Part shown: one piece after another, positions 16,682 to 24,745 of the stretch
How the letters are laid out: each line of letters starts with the position of its first letter
How positions within the stretch are numbered: position 1 is the stretch's first letter
From: Sporomusa sp. KB1
Lineage (GTDB): Bacteria; Bacillota; Negativicutes; Sporomusales; Sporomusaceae
NCBI RefSeq assembly: GCF_007830295.1
Contig: NZ_VLKC01000002.1
Coordinates: 4,041,185-4,105,184 of the forward strand
Direction of reading: 5' to 3'
DNA length: 64,000 bases
Notes under the pieces: model-generated
The model's input: the letters and a program-made list of their open reading frames with translations, nothing else
Database searches by the model: none
What the model was told of the DNA's origin: nothing
Translations under genes and position numbers: made by a program

Positions 16682-19063
16682 GTGCCTTACATAATTCTCG
16701 ATATAGCGGGAAAGTGGTTTAGTACAACTGAACACGCCACTAGTACTTATGTATCAGTTAATGAAGTAACTGTAGGACCTACGATAGTATCAGGCAACTA
16801 CGATTATTCTACGTTTACCCTAGAAGCTCCTTTAGCAACAGATATAGGTGGCAATGTATCGGTAGGTGATTATTGGGATTTATCGAGTTACGGTAGATTA
16901 AATCTTACAGATGGTAGTATAGACTATGCATCTTCCATACATTTTACAATATTTCTATCATCTAATGATAATTTGGATACGAGTTACTTTAATAGAACGG
17001 CACTTGAAATACCGCGTAACCCAGGTACAGTTAATGTTTGGGTTGGTAACGTGTCGTTTAGATTACCTAGACAGATAACTGCTTATTACTGTGACTCATT
17101 CACAGTAGAGGATAACTTAACGGCGCGTAGTAATACGGGTCTTACCTTGATAGGTACTGTAGACATACCATCAACAACTACAGCTAGTACCATGTTTACT
17201 ATGGGAACACTACAAACAGCTACCATGGAAGGGACATTATCTACCGGAGTACAAATTGGCACTAGAAGCAAGGTAGTAAGTGGTTTATTACTACCTAGTC
17301 CTAGCACCGGATTACGCAGCGTAGCTAAGCAAGGATTGTATTTACCTGCACCTATCATGGGAGTACGTAGTGTAACTAAGCAAGGTGCATACATTAATGC
17401 TCTTACCCCAGACTCAAACGCTATAGACCATGTAAAACTAATTGTTACGCCAACCAATACATATTTTGGTTCCGGAATTACAGTTGATGCAAAAAACAAC
17501 CTGTACGGCATTGGGAAGTACCGGCTGTATATGAACAAAGCTATTGCGATTCCCTTTCTGAGCGATTTTGGCCCGATAGATCAAATCTCATTTCCGCTGG
17601 ACATATCCCTGCTTCCGGTGGGGTCTACACCCTGCCGGATCGAGTATCTTTTCCCAGATGGAAATAAAGAGTATATCGACTTTGCTGTAACAAAAGAGGC
17701 AAATAACAGACAAGCCGCAGTAACCACTCTATATTGGTATTCGGGTGGATTTGATATTACCGGGGATACTCAGTATATAACCAGTGATGGTTTCAACTCA
17801 GGAGTATTGGCAACGGCAGGAATAGGAAAAAAGGCTACGATTAAGACATCTTCTGTTACTTCGATTGATTTATCCCATGCACATGAAATATATGGGGTTA
17901 ACCTGGAATGCGATGAACTTGGATGTTTCTTCTTAGTTAGTTTTGATAATCAAGTCACATGGCATTCGTTTATCAATGGAGTTTGGGAAGAATGTACTCA
18001 AGAAGGAATAGCCACTAAGGGAATGACTAAATCAGTTATTACAAGTATTACAAAGGAACAATGGGACACGATATTTCAAAAAACAGAATTTAATGTTATG
18101 GTTTATATGGACAATAACAGTGCTGTTACACCGATACCTATGCTAGCCGATGAACAAGTATGGTCTGTAATTTTAAATAAATCTGGGACTAAAAATGTCA
18201 CTTACGAAGTTCCGGAAGGTCTATTTATTACCCGAGTCGCTTTATATGGAAGTAGCGATGGTTTTTACAAATACGCAACTATTAATTACACTGATGGAAG
18301 TATCTATTCTTTCCAAGTAGCATATAGTTTATCTATTTATACAATACCACTAGATAAAGAAGTTTCTTCAATATATATAAGAACTGAGAGCAGTGTATCT
18401 AGCAGTGTTATTTTGTATGCGGTAAACAAATATGCTTGGTTGAAAAGCTTATCCGTCCTGTTTCTGCCCAACTACCCGCCAGCGGTCACCGATATTGACT
18501 TATTGCCACCAGAAACGCATACGGACTCTGTCTTGTCCGCTCATATAAAGGATGCTGAAGGAGATTCAGCTTACTACAGGGTCTCTGTCAACGGGGAACC
18601 AATGACAGAGAATTTTATAACCGAGGGCACTGAGTACGATATCGAGATAACAATACCCAGCAGCATGACTGCAGTCGGTACCAACGCTATAACCATTCAA
18701 ACCTTCGACGGCCTGACCTATAGTGATGCTTATACCACATATCTGACCAAAGTGGATGCCAAGCCGGTTGTTTCGGGAATCCTGGACAAGCTTCAACTTA
18801 TTGCGTTGGTAACGGATGACGACGCAGAAGACACAATCAGCTATAGAATCAGTTTAAACGGGGTGGTAAAGGTTGATTGGAGTAATTTTGTGCAGCCGCC
18901 AATAAACGTGAGATACAACATAAGAAATGCGGATGTCAATATTGGGGTGCAAAACACGCTTACGTTGGAAGTACAGGATAGTCTGGGCGAGATTACGTCC
19001 GTTGACTTTGATTTTGTTGGACAGCTTTACAATATGAAAAGTAGATATTCTTATATTTTGTAG
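16682..19063 (+). CDS. large phage tail fibre/spike protein, mosaic
   Basis: 793 residues from GTG 16682 with GAGGTGATA upstream. The N-terminal part (to about residue 245) is Thr/Ser/Val-rich and contains a short repeat (TGLRSVAKQGLYL followed by MGVRSVTKQGAYI). Its codon use differs from that of the downstream part, where the style of the other tail genes returns near 17450. The C-terminal 250 residues look like two or three beta-sandwich modules (PPAVTDIDLLPPETHTDSVL and a second diverged copy). It is the last gene before the lysis cassette and is followed by a terminator, as expected for the receptor-binding protein. Confidence 0.65.
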   Translation: MPYIILDIAGKWFSTTEHATSTYVSVNEVTVGPTIVSGNYDYSTFTLEAPLATDIGGNVSVGDYWDLSSYGRLNLTDGSIDYASSIHFTIFLSSNDNLDTSYFNRTALEIPRNPGTVNVWVGNVSFRLPRQITAYYCDSFTVEDNLTARSNTGLTLIGTVDIPSTTTASTMFTMGTLQTATMEGTLSTGVQIGTRSKVVSGLLLPSPSTGLRSVAKQGLYLPAPIMGVRSVTKQGAYINALTPDSNAIDHVKLIVTPTNTYFGSGITVDAKNNLYGIGKYRLYMNKAIAIPFLSDFGPIDQISFPLDISLLPVGSTPCRIEYLFPDGNKEYIDFAVTKEANNRQAAVTTLYWYSGGFDITGDTQYITSDGFNSGVLATAGIGKKATIKTSSVTSIDLSHAHEIYGVNLECDELGCFFLVSFDNQVTWHSFINGVWEECTQEGIATKGMTKSVITSITKEQWDTIFQKTEFNVMVYMDNNSAVTPIPMLADEQVWSVILNKSGTKNVTYEVPEGLFITRVALYGSSDGFYKYATINYTDGSIYSFQVAYSLSIYTIPLDKEVSSIYIRTESSVSSSVILYAVNKYAWLKSLSVLFLPNYPPAVTDIDLLPPETHTDSVLSAHIKDAEGDSAYYRVSVNGEPMTENFITEGTEYDIEITIPSSMTAVGTNAITIQTFDGLTYSDAYTTYLTKVDAKPVVSGILDKLQLIALVTDDDAEDTISYRISLNGVVKVDWSNFVQPPINVRYNIRNADVNIGVQNTLTLEVQDSLGEITSVDFDFVGQLYNMKSRYSYIL

Positions 19064-19083
19064 AGCCGAGGGGCTCTATTTTT
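19062..19083 (+). terminator. terminator at the end of the tail operon
   Basis: AGAGCC and GGCTCT pair around GAGG, followed by ATTTTTG. The stem starts inside the stop codon of the fibre gene and separates tail from lysis genes. Confidence 0.65.
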
Positions 19084-19159
19084 GTGGGTGATGATATGCA
19101 TATGCCACGCGAACCATGCCGAGCGGTTATTTTTTATGCATAAAATGGGGGTGCGAAAA

Positions 19160-19735
19160 TTGATAAACTATGTTAATGACTTAATACAACGCGCTTGGAA
19201 AATGTTCTCTGATATCCAGTTCTTGGCTTTGATTGTCGCTATTGGAGCGATAGGAACGAACATCTGCGGCAATAGGTTCTGGGCAGTTCTTTTCTTGTCT
19301 TACGCTGCAGTATTTGCTGACACTTTAACTAAGTGGATTGCGGTGACAAAAGCGTATTACCACGATCATGAATTAAAATTAACTACTTGGTTGCTGATTG
19401 TTAATATAGTATTTCATGGTCCGGCATGGTCAACGGGGTACTTGGAAAGCAGAAAACTGGGGCGCATCTTAGAAAAACTACTGACATATACTGTAGTAAT
19501 TACTCTCTGTCATGCAGCGGGTAAATGGCTGCCTGTTCTTGATTTGTTCGGTTTGGTGTTTAATCCGGCAACTGTATTTCCAGCATCGGCCAGCGCCGGT
19601 GTTTTTTTAATTGAGTTTAAATCAATTAACGAAAACCTTAAGGAGATGGGGCAGGCTGGGTTGTCTGAAATACTAAGCAATTTGGTTAGCGCAGTGTCAA
19701 ATAAAATATTTCCGAATCAAGGGGGATTGAAATGA
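19160..19735 (+). CDS. phage holin (toxin secretion/lysis holin family)
   Basis: I choose TTG 19160, six bases after GGGGGTG; an upstream in-frame GTG at 19082 overlaps the terminator and adds 26 atypical residues. The product has about 191 residues and two to four hydrophobic segments (FLALIVAIGAIGTNI, FWAVLFLSYAAVFADTLTKW, LLTYTVVITLCHAAG, VFPASASAGVFLI). The C-terminal EFKSINENLKEMG matches the conserved end of the phage_holin_4 family. It overlaps the muramidase gene by four bases. It would form the inner-membrane lesion that releases the muramidase at lysis. Confidence 0.8.
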   Translation: MINYVNDLIQRAWKMFSDIQFLALIVAIGAIGTNICGNRFWAVLFLSYAAVFADTLTKWIAVTKAYYHDHELKLTTWLLIVNIVFHGPAWSTGYLESRKLGRILEKLLTYTVVITLCHAAGKWLPVLDLFGLVFNPATVFPASASAGVFLIEFKSINENLKEMGQAGLSEILSNLVSAVSNKIFPNQGGLK

Positions 19736-20298
19736 TTAAAGGTATTGATGTAAGTTACCACAATGGTGAAGTAGATTGGCAGGCCGTAGCTGATGCCGGA
19801 ATTGAATTCGTCATGATCCGCTGCTCGTATGGACTACAATCGAAGGATATAATGTTTGTCCAGAACGTTGCTGGAGCCAAGGCTGTCGGACTTTCAGTCG
19901 GAGCGTATCATTACAGCTATGCATTAAGCGTAGAAGATGCAATTCAAGAAGCTGCGAATTGCCGGGAAGCTATCGAAAGCACTGGGCAATTATTAGAGCT
20001 ACCGGTATTTTTCGATATGGAGGATGCGGATGGTTACAAGGTGCGAAAGAGTTTTGTTTTTGACCCAACAGAAGTAACAGCAATTTGCAAAGCCTTTATC
20101 GACAATGTTGGCCTTGATTGCGGCGTTTATGCAAGTTATTCATGGCTTACAGATGTAATTGATTGGCGCTCACTTGGCTGTGCCGTTTGGAATGCTCAGT
20201 GGAGTGCCAACGACGATATTAAGGGGTATATGTGGCAGTACACTGACAAATTGGAGATTGGCGGTCAGTACTTTGATGGCAATATCAAATATGAATAA
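19732..20298 (+). CDS. endolysin: GH25 muramidase
   Basis: 188 residues of a single glycoside hydrolase 25 domain. GIDVSYHNG starts the fold with catalytic Asp6, and FFDMEDADG supplies Asp95 and Glu97. WQYTDK and a terminal DGNIKYE strand complete the barrel. It cleaves the MurNAc-GlcNAc bond of peptidoglycan. There is no signal peptide and no wall-binding domain, so export depends on the upstream holin, with which it overlaps by ATGA. The compact form is normal for diderm hosts, where the thin wall is reached from the periplasm. Confidence 0.9.
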   Translation: MIKGIDVSYHNGEVDWQAVADAGIEFVMIRCSYGLQSKDIMFVQNVAGAKAVGLSVGAYHYSYALSVEDAIQEAANCREAIESTGQLLELPVFFDMEDADGYKVRKSFVFDPTEVTAICKAFIDNVGLDCGVYASYSWLTDVIDWRSLGCAVWNAQWSANDDIKGYMWQYTDKLEIGGQYFDGNIKYE

Positions 20299-20312
20299 AT
20301 AGGGGTGCTTCT

Positions 20313-20453
20313 ATGTTAAAAACCACTGGATTGCGGATGTTTTGCTTTTTCTTTACAGGCGACATAGCCGAAGGTCAAATTGGAATTAATTTAACTAACC
20401 TCAGTATAGCGGCAGCGTTCTTCGCTGCCGGTTTTATTGTAGGCAAAATATAA
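20313..20453 (+). CDS. 46-residue membrane peptide in the lysis cassette
   Basis: ATG 20313 lies six bases after AGGGGTG, and the ORF ends at TAA 20451-20453. The product begins MLKTTGLRMFCFFFTGD and has one hydrophobic C-terminal helix (LSIAAAFFAAGFIVGKI). Its place between the muramidase and the spanin-like gene suggests a lysis accessory such as a second holin or antiholin. I do not recognise the family. Confidence 0.5.
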   Translation: MLKTTGLRMFCFFFTGDIAEGQIGINLTNLSIAAAFFAAGFIVGKI

Positions 20454-20454
20454 A

Positions 20455-20487
20455 TAAAAATAGCGCCACATAACGCGGCGCAAAAAA
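20455..20487. other. hairpin between lysis genes
   Basis: GCGCC and GGCGC pair around ACATAACGC, with A-rich sequence on both sides. Read on the minus strand it is followed by TATTTTTATTT and could be a terminator; on the plus strand it is more likely an RNA-processing or attenuation hairpin before the spanin-like gene. Confidence 0.3.
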
Positions 20488-20501
20488 GGGGAGAGGAATC
20501 C

Positions 20502-21119
20502 ATGTTTAGTTTAACCAAGCGCCAGGCGGCTATACTGCTTGGCGTTGTTTTGTTATGCGTGGGTGGATGGATGCTCTACCAGCACTACAACCAACCGGAG
20601 CCGGTGACGGCCGAGAGCCAGCAGCAAGCCGAAACGCCAGCAGGTGTAGAACTAGCAGCCCAAAACGCTCACATAACCATGCTGCAGTCGCAATTACAGG
20701 AAGCGGCCAATCAGATAGCCGAGCTGAAAAATAAGCCACCGGACACGATCGTTAAAACTGTGCCGGTGGAAATTGAAAAAGTGGTCATAAAAGAAGTTGA
20801 AAAACGTGGCGCCAACTTTGCTATCGTCACCGATCCGGCGCAGCCGGACAAGCAAGTTAACCTGCAGGAAGTCACAAGCTTACCAGCAGAAACACCAATT
20901 ACCCTGAATCAGTACAATGTGTTCGCCTATAAAAAAGTAATTCGTGGCGTTAATGTGTACCCGGATTGGAGCAAGGCAGTCCAGGGTAAATTTAAACTTG
21001 ATGAGGTTACTGCCGATGTTAGCCGCAGGATTACGAAGGATGGAAAGTATTTAGGTGTTGTTGCCGGTTATGATTTTAGACATGACTATGGAAAAGCTGG
21101 GTTGAGATATTCGTTTTAA
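20502..21119 (+). CDS. spanin-like envelope protein: N-terminal membrane anchor, coiled coil, outer-membrane-type C-terminus
   Basis: 205 residues behind GGGGAGAGGA. Residues about 9-25 (AAILLGVVLLCVGGWMLY) form a signal anchor. Residues 40-100 are a charged, Gln/Ala-rich coiled coil (MLQSQLQEAANQIAELKN), followed by a beta-rich C-terminal part that ends GVVAGYDFRHDYGKAGLRYSF-like, with alternating residues and a terminal Phe as in the beta-signal of outer-membrane proteins. It is the last gene of the lysis cassette and precedes a strong terminator. In a diderm host the phage must also breach the outer membrane, and this topology could bridge both membranes. Spanin function is inferred; an alternative is a cargo envelope protein. 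Confidence 0.55.
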   Translation: MFSLTKRQAAILLGVVLLCVGGWMLYQHYNQPEPVTAESQQQAETPAGVELAAQNAHITMLQSQLQEAANQIAELKNKPPDTIVKTVPVEIEKVVIKEVEKRGANFAIVTDPAQPDKQVNLQEVTSLPAETPITLNQYNVFAYKKVIRGVNVYPDWSKAVQGKFKLDEVTADVSRRITKDGKYLGVVAGYDFRHDYGKAGLRYSF

Positions 21120-21518
21120 CATAACGTTTACCAATCTATAACACAATAGTCGATATTGTAGTGTAACATTAAATCACCCTTAGGTTAACCTTCCTTATTG
21201 CCGCCTGCCGGGTTCGCCTGGTAGGCGGCTTTTTTTATTTCTTAGAGCTGAGCGATGACCCGTTAAAAAAATAGCTAATTTGAATGTATATAAGTCAGAG
21301 CAGATTTACAGGAAAATACATCATAAATAAGAGTTCCTTATTATGCGTGATTTTAAATAGTATTTGTAGGAGTGCAAAACGGTAACAGTAGGAGAACAAT
21401 TAACAGTAGTGGAACCGGAGTGGTTTTTGTAAAATCTTATTTTGCAATCTATTATCATAAAATGGAGGAATTACCCATTAATTAGCGAAGATATTGGACA
21501 AATGGGGGAGATTAATAT
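21120..21518 (+). other. intergenic region after the lysis cassette
   Basis: A 399-base stretch that holds the main terminator at 21200-21240 and then AT-rich sequence. An open stretch near 21380-21430 (frame ending in EQLTVVEPEWFL) could be the tail of a lost gene but has no start. No tRNA or attachment-site repeat could be recognised. Confidence 0.4.
21200..21240 (+). terminator. strong rho-independent terminator of the prophage late operon
   Basis: GCCGCCT (21200-21206) pairs with AGGCGGC (21223-21229), extended by internal GCC/GGT pairing, and is followed by TTTTTTTATTT. Confidence 0.85.
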
Positions 21519-22034
21519 ATGAATGAAACAATTATTAACATAGACTGGAACGGACCGTATACATTGAACGATTTATCAGATATCCAGGACGATAATGTCG
21601 ATTACGGTGTATACCAAATATATGGGGCGCACCCCATATATGGTGCAGAAAAATTGCTATATATCGGGAAAGCGGACAAGCAAACATTTGGAACAAGAAT
21701 ATCTCAAGAGGGCTGGGATTCCAATAGTGATGCTAATGGCTTAAAGATTTATGTTGGCTGGCTGACCGGTAAAATTCCTACAGAGGAGCAGTGGTCTAAA
21801 GAAATATCCCTTGCAGAAAAATTGTTGATTTACTCTCATAAACCGGCATATAACTCGCAAAGTATAAAGCAAGTTAATGACAAGGATCTTCTTTCAATAC
21901 ATGTATTAAATTGGGGTAAATATAGAGATTTGATGCCAGAAGTATCAGGTATGCGTTGGACTAGTAAGTTTGAACTGCCGCGATATCAACTGGATAAGGT
22001 TTTAGATCTATATAATACAACCGATAATTCGTAA
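21519..22034 (+). CDS. GIY-YIG domain protein
   Basis: 171 residues, ATG with GGGGGAG upstream. Residues about 30-60 contain GVYQIYGAHPIYG and LLYIGKADKQTFGTRI, the two strands and the catalytic Arg of a GIY-YIG nuclease fold; AEKLLIYSHKPAYNS supplies the expected Glu and closing Asn. There is no DNA-binding domain beside it. It stands alone after the prophage terminator and could be a homing-type nuclease, a defence or anti-phage cargo gene, or a repair nuclease. GIY-YIG assignment is moderately firm, the role unknown. Confidence 0.65.
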   Translation: MNETIINIDWNGPYTLNDLSDIQDDNVDYGVYQIYGAHPIYGAEKLLYIGKADKQTFGTRISQEGWDSNSDANGLKIYVGWLTGKIPTEEQWSKEISLAEKLLIYSHKPAYNSQSIKQVNDKDLLSIHVLNWGKYRDLMPEVSGMRWTSKFELPRYQLDKVLDLYNTTDNS

Positions 22035-22095
22035 AAAATTTTTTTAGTAAGTTTCACCTCTTTATATCACCAAACAAATATTCAAAAATAAAACC

Positions 22096-22325
22096 ATGAA
22101 AACCTACGTAGAAATCCCAGCCCAACACGACAAATCAGGCGATTCCACCCATTAATATATACTGGCCAGACGGCCGCAAATTCGAAGTGGATAAAGTACT
22201 GGACGTTCACATGGCACCGTCACTATCGGCGGCGGTCTCGGATGAGGTATGTTTGCCGGATCAGTAATAAGCAGGTCAATCTGTTTCATGATGATTTGGA
22301 TGGGAAATGGTTTATTGAGAAATAG
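22096..22325 (+). pseudogene. decayed small conserved gene with two frameshifts
   Basis: ATG 22096 opens MKTYVEIPAQHDKSG and soon stops. The sense continues in another frame as PINIYWPDGRKFEVDKVLDV and after a second shift as RYVCRISNKQVNLFHDDLDG to WFIEK and TAG 22323-22325. Together these would make one protein of about 76 residues of a type found as a small hypothetical gene in Firmicutes. Two shifts point to decay rather than sequencing error. Confidence 0.55.
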
Positions 22326-22326
22326 T

Positions 22327-22691
22327 TTTAGCCCCTGGACATCGACATCACACAGGCGTGCCGTCTACCTTCGGGGGGCGGTATTTTATTATCCAATCCC
22401 TTTCAACACAATCCTTAGAATAGGGATATATAATTTTTATTGTGAAATGCTTTCCGTAATAACTTCTCCAACCCAGCTACTTAGCTGGGCTATTTTTTGC
22501 CATTTAACTTCGGGAAGTTTTTATACAATGGGATCACAAAAGCGGGGCGATGAGGAGGTTATCATCGTCGTTAAAAAAAACATAGTAATTGTAATGTATT
22601 AAATTGGAGGTAAACAGGCTTCTACCCTTGGGTACTATAAGTTGCAAGAAGATTACAGTATACGGAACAAGATGAAAGCGAGGCGGTATTT
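22327..22691 (+). other. non-coding stretch with two hairpins
   Basis: No convincing gene. A GC-rich imperfect hairpin with a TTCG loop near 22360-22380 is followed by TATTTTATTA, and a clean terminator lies at 22472-22498. The long open frame across 22249-22602 has no ribosome site and atypical composition, and I treat it as chance. Confidence 0.4.
22472..22498 (+). terminator. rho-independent terminator
   Basis: CCCAGCT and AGCTGGG pair around ACTT, followed by CTATTTTTT. Confidence 0.75.
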
Positions 22692-22904
22692 TTGAGTTTA
22701 GATGATTGTACAAATGGTAAATGTGAGGCCGTTATAAAGCATGAAATTAGCATTAAAGACCTGATCAGGTGGCAGAAGTCGCAAAATGGTGCGATACATG
22801 ATGCTAATAGCAAGATCGATAGATTAATATTGGGTATCATCGGTATTCTAGCTACTTCCATTCTATCGTTATTGGGAACGATTGTTTTATTGCTGAAAAA
22901 ATAG
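22692..22904 (+). CDS. XhlA-like small membrane protein
   Basis: 70 residues from TTG 22692, with GAGGCGG seven bases upstream. The N-terminal half is helical and charged (IKHEISIKDLIRWQKSQNG, IHDANSKIDRL) and the C-terminal half is one hydrophobic segment (ILGIIGILATSILSLLGTIV) ending in LLKK. This layout matches the haemolysin XhlA family, phage membrane proteins that assist lysis. A second lysis-type gene after the main cassette suggests a remnant of another phage or a separate late module. Confidence 0.55.
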   Translation: MSLDDCTNGKCEAVIKHEISIKDLIRWQKSQNGAIHDANSKIDRLILGIIGILATSILSLLGTIVLLLKK

Positions 22905-22910
22905 ACGGGA

Positions 22911-23021
22911 GTGATGTTTGTGTGGAACTATCTAATGCACGCGCCCCTTGTGCTGATAGTCTGTATATTCGCAGGCTATTTCTTGGATGGTAGCAAAATG
23001 TTGTACATGGTTATATTATGA
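22911..23021 (+). CDS. short membrane peptide, possible phage remnant
   Basis: An ORF of 36 codons from GTG 22911 (alternative starts ATG 22914 and GTG 22920, the latter after GGGAGTGA) to TGA 23019-23021. It encodes NYLMHAPLVLIVCIFAGYFL plus a short tail and would be a single membrane helix. It follows the XhlA-like gene by six bases. It may be a small holin subunit or the start of a truncated gene. Confidence 0.35.
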   Translation: MMFVWNYLMHAPLVLIVCIFAGYFLDGSKMLYMVIL

Positions 23022-23275
23022 CTTGACTGCATGCGATTATAAATCGGTTATGAGTTTGATTAATAGCAAGCCGAAGCAGCTCAAGTTTGCGGTAAGCAAT
23101 TAGAAGGTGGTAAAGTCATTGATATAAAGCCGGTATAATAATTAAGCCCTTGGCGTGTGCCGGAGAGTTGCACTCCAACTACTTCAACCAATCTTTAACC
23201 AATCTTTAATTTACCTCCAGGCCCCTATGTTATAATAATTACCAAAGAGCAATTACGGAGAGAGGGTAAGGAAAC
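23022..23275 (+). other. intergenic region before ompM
   Basis: No gene is supported up to the leader ORF. The stretch includes an 11-base direct repeat (AACCAATCTTT twice, near 23187-23208) and a perfect TATAAT at 23231-23236. Confidence 0.4.
23231..23236 (+). promoter_or_regulatory. -10 element upstream of ompM
   Basis: Perfect TATAAT about 100 bases before the ompM start codon. The matching -35 is not clear (a TTTAAT/TTTACC run lies 15-18 bases upstream). Confidence 0.45.
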
Positions 23276-23338
23276 ATGGACACTTACAAACATCTATCTG
23301 TAGAAACGCACTTTAAATTCTGGAGGGAACATACATGA
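23276..23338 (+). CDS. 20-residue leader ORF overlapping the ompM start
   Basis: ATG 23276 follows GAGAGAGGGTAAGG, and the frame MDTYKHLSVETHFKFWREHT ends at TGA 23336-23338, overlapping the ATG of ompM (ATGA). This arrangement suggests translational coupling or leader control of a very abundant envelope protein. It may also be fortuitous. Confidence 0.35.
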   Translation: MDTYKHLSVETHFKFWREHT

Positions 23339-24666
23339 AAAGACAAACCGCTATGGCTCTTGCAGCGGTATTTGCAATGAGCGTAGCAGGCACAGCACTG
23401 GCTGCTCCTGCTAATCCTTTCGTCGACGTACCGGCAAAACACTGGGCTTATGATTCCATTAACAAACTTGCTCAAGCAGGCGTAATCTCCGGCTCCGGCG
23501 ACGGCACCTACCAAGGTGACAAAACTCTTACCCGTTATGAAGTTGCTACTATCGTAGCCAAAGCTATGGCTAACAGCGACAAAGCTGACGCTGCATCCCA
23601 AAAAGAGATTGAAGCTCTGAAAGCAGAATTCGGCGCAGAACTCAATACCCTCGGCGTTCGCGTTGACAACCTCGAGAAAAATACTTCCAAAGTAAAGTTT
23701 ACTGGTGAGATTCGCGAACGGTATGATTATCAAGATAATATTAAATTCTTTTCTTGGAGCAAAGATCAATCCGAGAATACCAGCAAAACTCGTCTGCGTT
23801 TGAACATGGAATCTCAGATTGCTGATGACATAGCCTTCCATGGCCGCTATGAAGCTGAAGGTGAATGGGGAACTTCGGCAACTTCAAAACTTACACAAGC
23901 CTATATTACCGGCAAAGCCATAGGTTTAGATTATAGCTTTGGTCGTCAGCCTGTCTGGCTGGGTCAAGGCCTGATTGCAGACATCGAAGGTAATTGTGAT
24001 GGCTTGCTAGTAAGTGGTGGTAAAGATGTGAAAGTTACCGTAGGTGCTTTCAAGACTACGCAAGCGCTTTACATGATTCCCGCAGATTGGTATAAACAAA
24101 GTGGAAATTTTTATGCCGCCAATGTTGATGCAAAAGTAATGGATAACCTGCATGTTTCCTTGTCTTACCTCAAGATGCATGATGATACTTTATTTGGTTA
24201 TTATGGTGGTGCTTACAAGACTACATCTGTTGGCTTAAACTATACGGGTATCAAAAACTTCACTATTAGTGGTGAATACGGCCAAAATGACTCTGATTTT
24301 GCCAAAATGTATGATGGCGATAAAGCCAAGGCTTGGATGGCCAAACTCCAATACGCAGGAGCCAAGAAAGACAAGGTAGGTTCTTTTGGTGCCTGGGTTG
24401 GCTATAGAAACGCTGATCAGGGTTTTGATGTTCTTGAACTCACTACGCTTGACAGTGCTCGTCAGACAAACATCGACTATGGTTCTGACATTACCTTTGG
24501 TAATTTAGATAATGTCAAAGGGGCTGAATTCGGCATTGAGTACACTGTATTCCGTAATGGTATCTTTACTTTCCAATATAACGATCTGGAGCTTAAAGAT
24601 GATTTTTATGGATACTATAACAAGGATAAGAAAAACTTCTTTGCTCAATTAGAATATAGCTTCTAA
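23335..24666 (+). CDS. ompM: OmpM-type outer-membrane protein with SLH domain
   Basis: 443 residues with a GGAGGG site. A signal peptide (cleavage after ALA, about residue 23) is followed by one SLH domain (residues about 27-80: FVDVPAKHWAYDSINKLA, LTRYEVATIVAKAM), then a coiled-coil spacer (about 85-120: EIEALKAEFGAELNTLGV), then a beta-barrel of alternating aromatic strands ending in QLEYSF. In Negativicutes such proteins tie the outer membrane to polyaminated peptidoglycan through the SLH domain and act as porins. Codon use is strongly biased toward frequent codons, which fits high expression. It is a single transcription unit with a terminator after it. Confidence 0.9.
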   Translation: MKRQTAMALAAVFAMSVAGTALAAPANPFVDVPAKHWAYDSINKLAQAGVISGSGDGTYQGDKTLTRYEVATIVAKAMANSDKADAASQKEIEALKAEFGAELNTLGVRVDNLEKNTSKVKFTGEIRERYDYQDNIKFFSWSKDQSENTSKTRLRLNMESQIADDIAFHGRYEAEGEWGTSATSKLTQAYITGKAIGLDYSFGRQPVWLGQGLIADIEGNCDGLLVSGGKDVKVTVGAFKTTQALYMIPADWYKQSGNFYAANVDAKVMDNLHVSLSYLKMHDDTLFGYYGGAYKTTSVGLNYTGIKNFTISGEYGQNDSDFAKMYDGDKAKAWMAKLQYAGAKKDKVGSFGAWVGYRNADQGFDVLELTTLDSARQTNIDYGSDITFGNLDNVKGAEFGIEYTVFRNGIFTFQYNDLELKDDFYGYYNKDKKNFFAQLEYSF

Positions 24667-24709
24667 TTAGTAGCTAGGCTGATTTCCTGGTTACTCCAAT
24701 ATAAGCAGT

Positions 24710-24745
24710 AAAGCCCTCGGCGCTGGCCGGGGGCTTTGGCGTTAT
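24710..24745 (+). terminator. terminator after ompM
   Basis: AAAGCCCTCGGC (24710-24721) pairs with GCCGGGGGCTTT (24726-24737) around GCTG. The stem lies between convergent genes and may serve both strands. Confidence 0.75.

Noticed and set aside
22249..22602. Open frame of 117 codons
   Set aside because: It starts in the decayed gene, has no ribosome site, crosses a terminator and reads as low-quality protein.
23187..23208. 11-base direct repeat AACCAATCTTT as a prophage attachment site
   Set aside because: The two copies are adjacent, whereas attachment repeats should flank the prophage; the left end lies outside the window.
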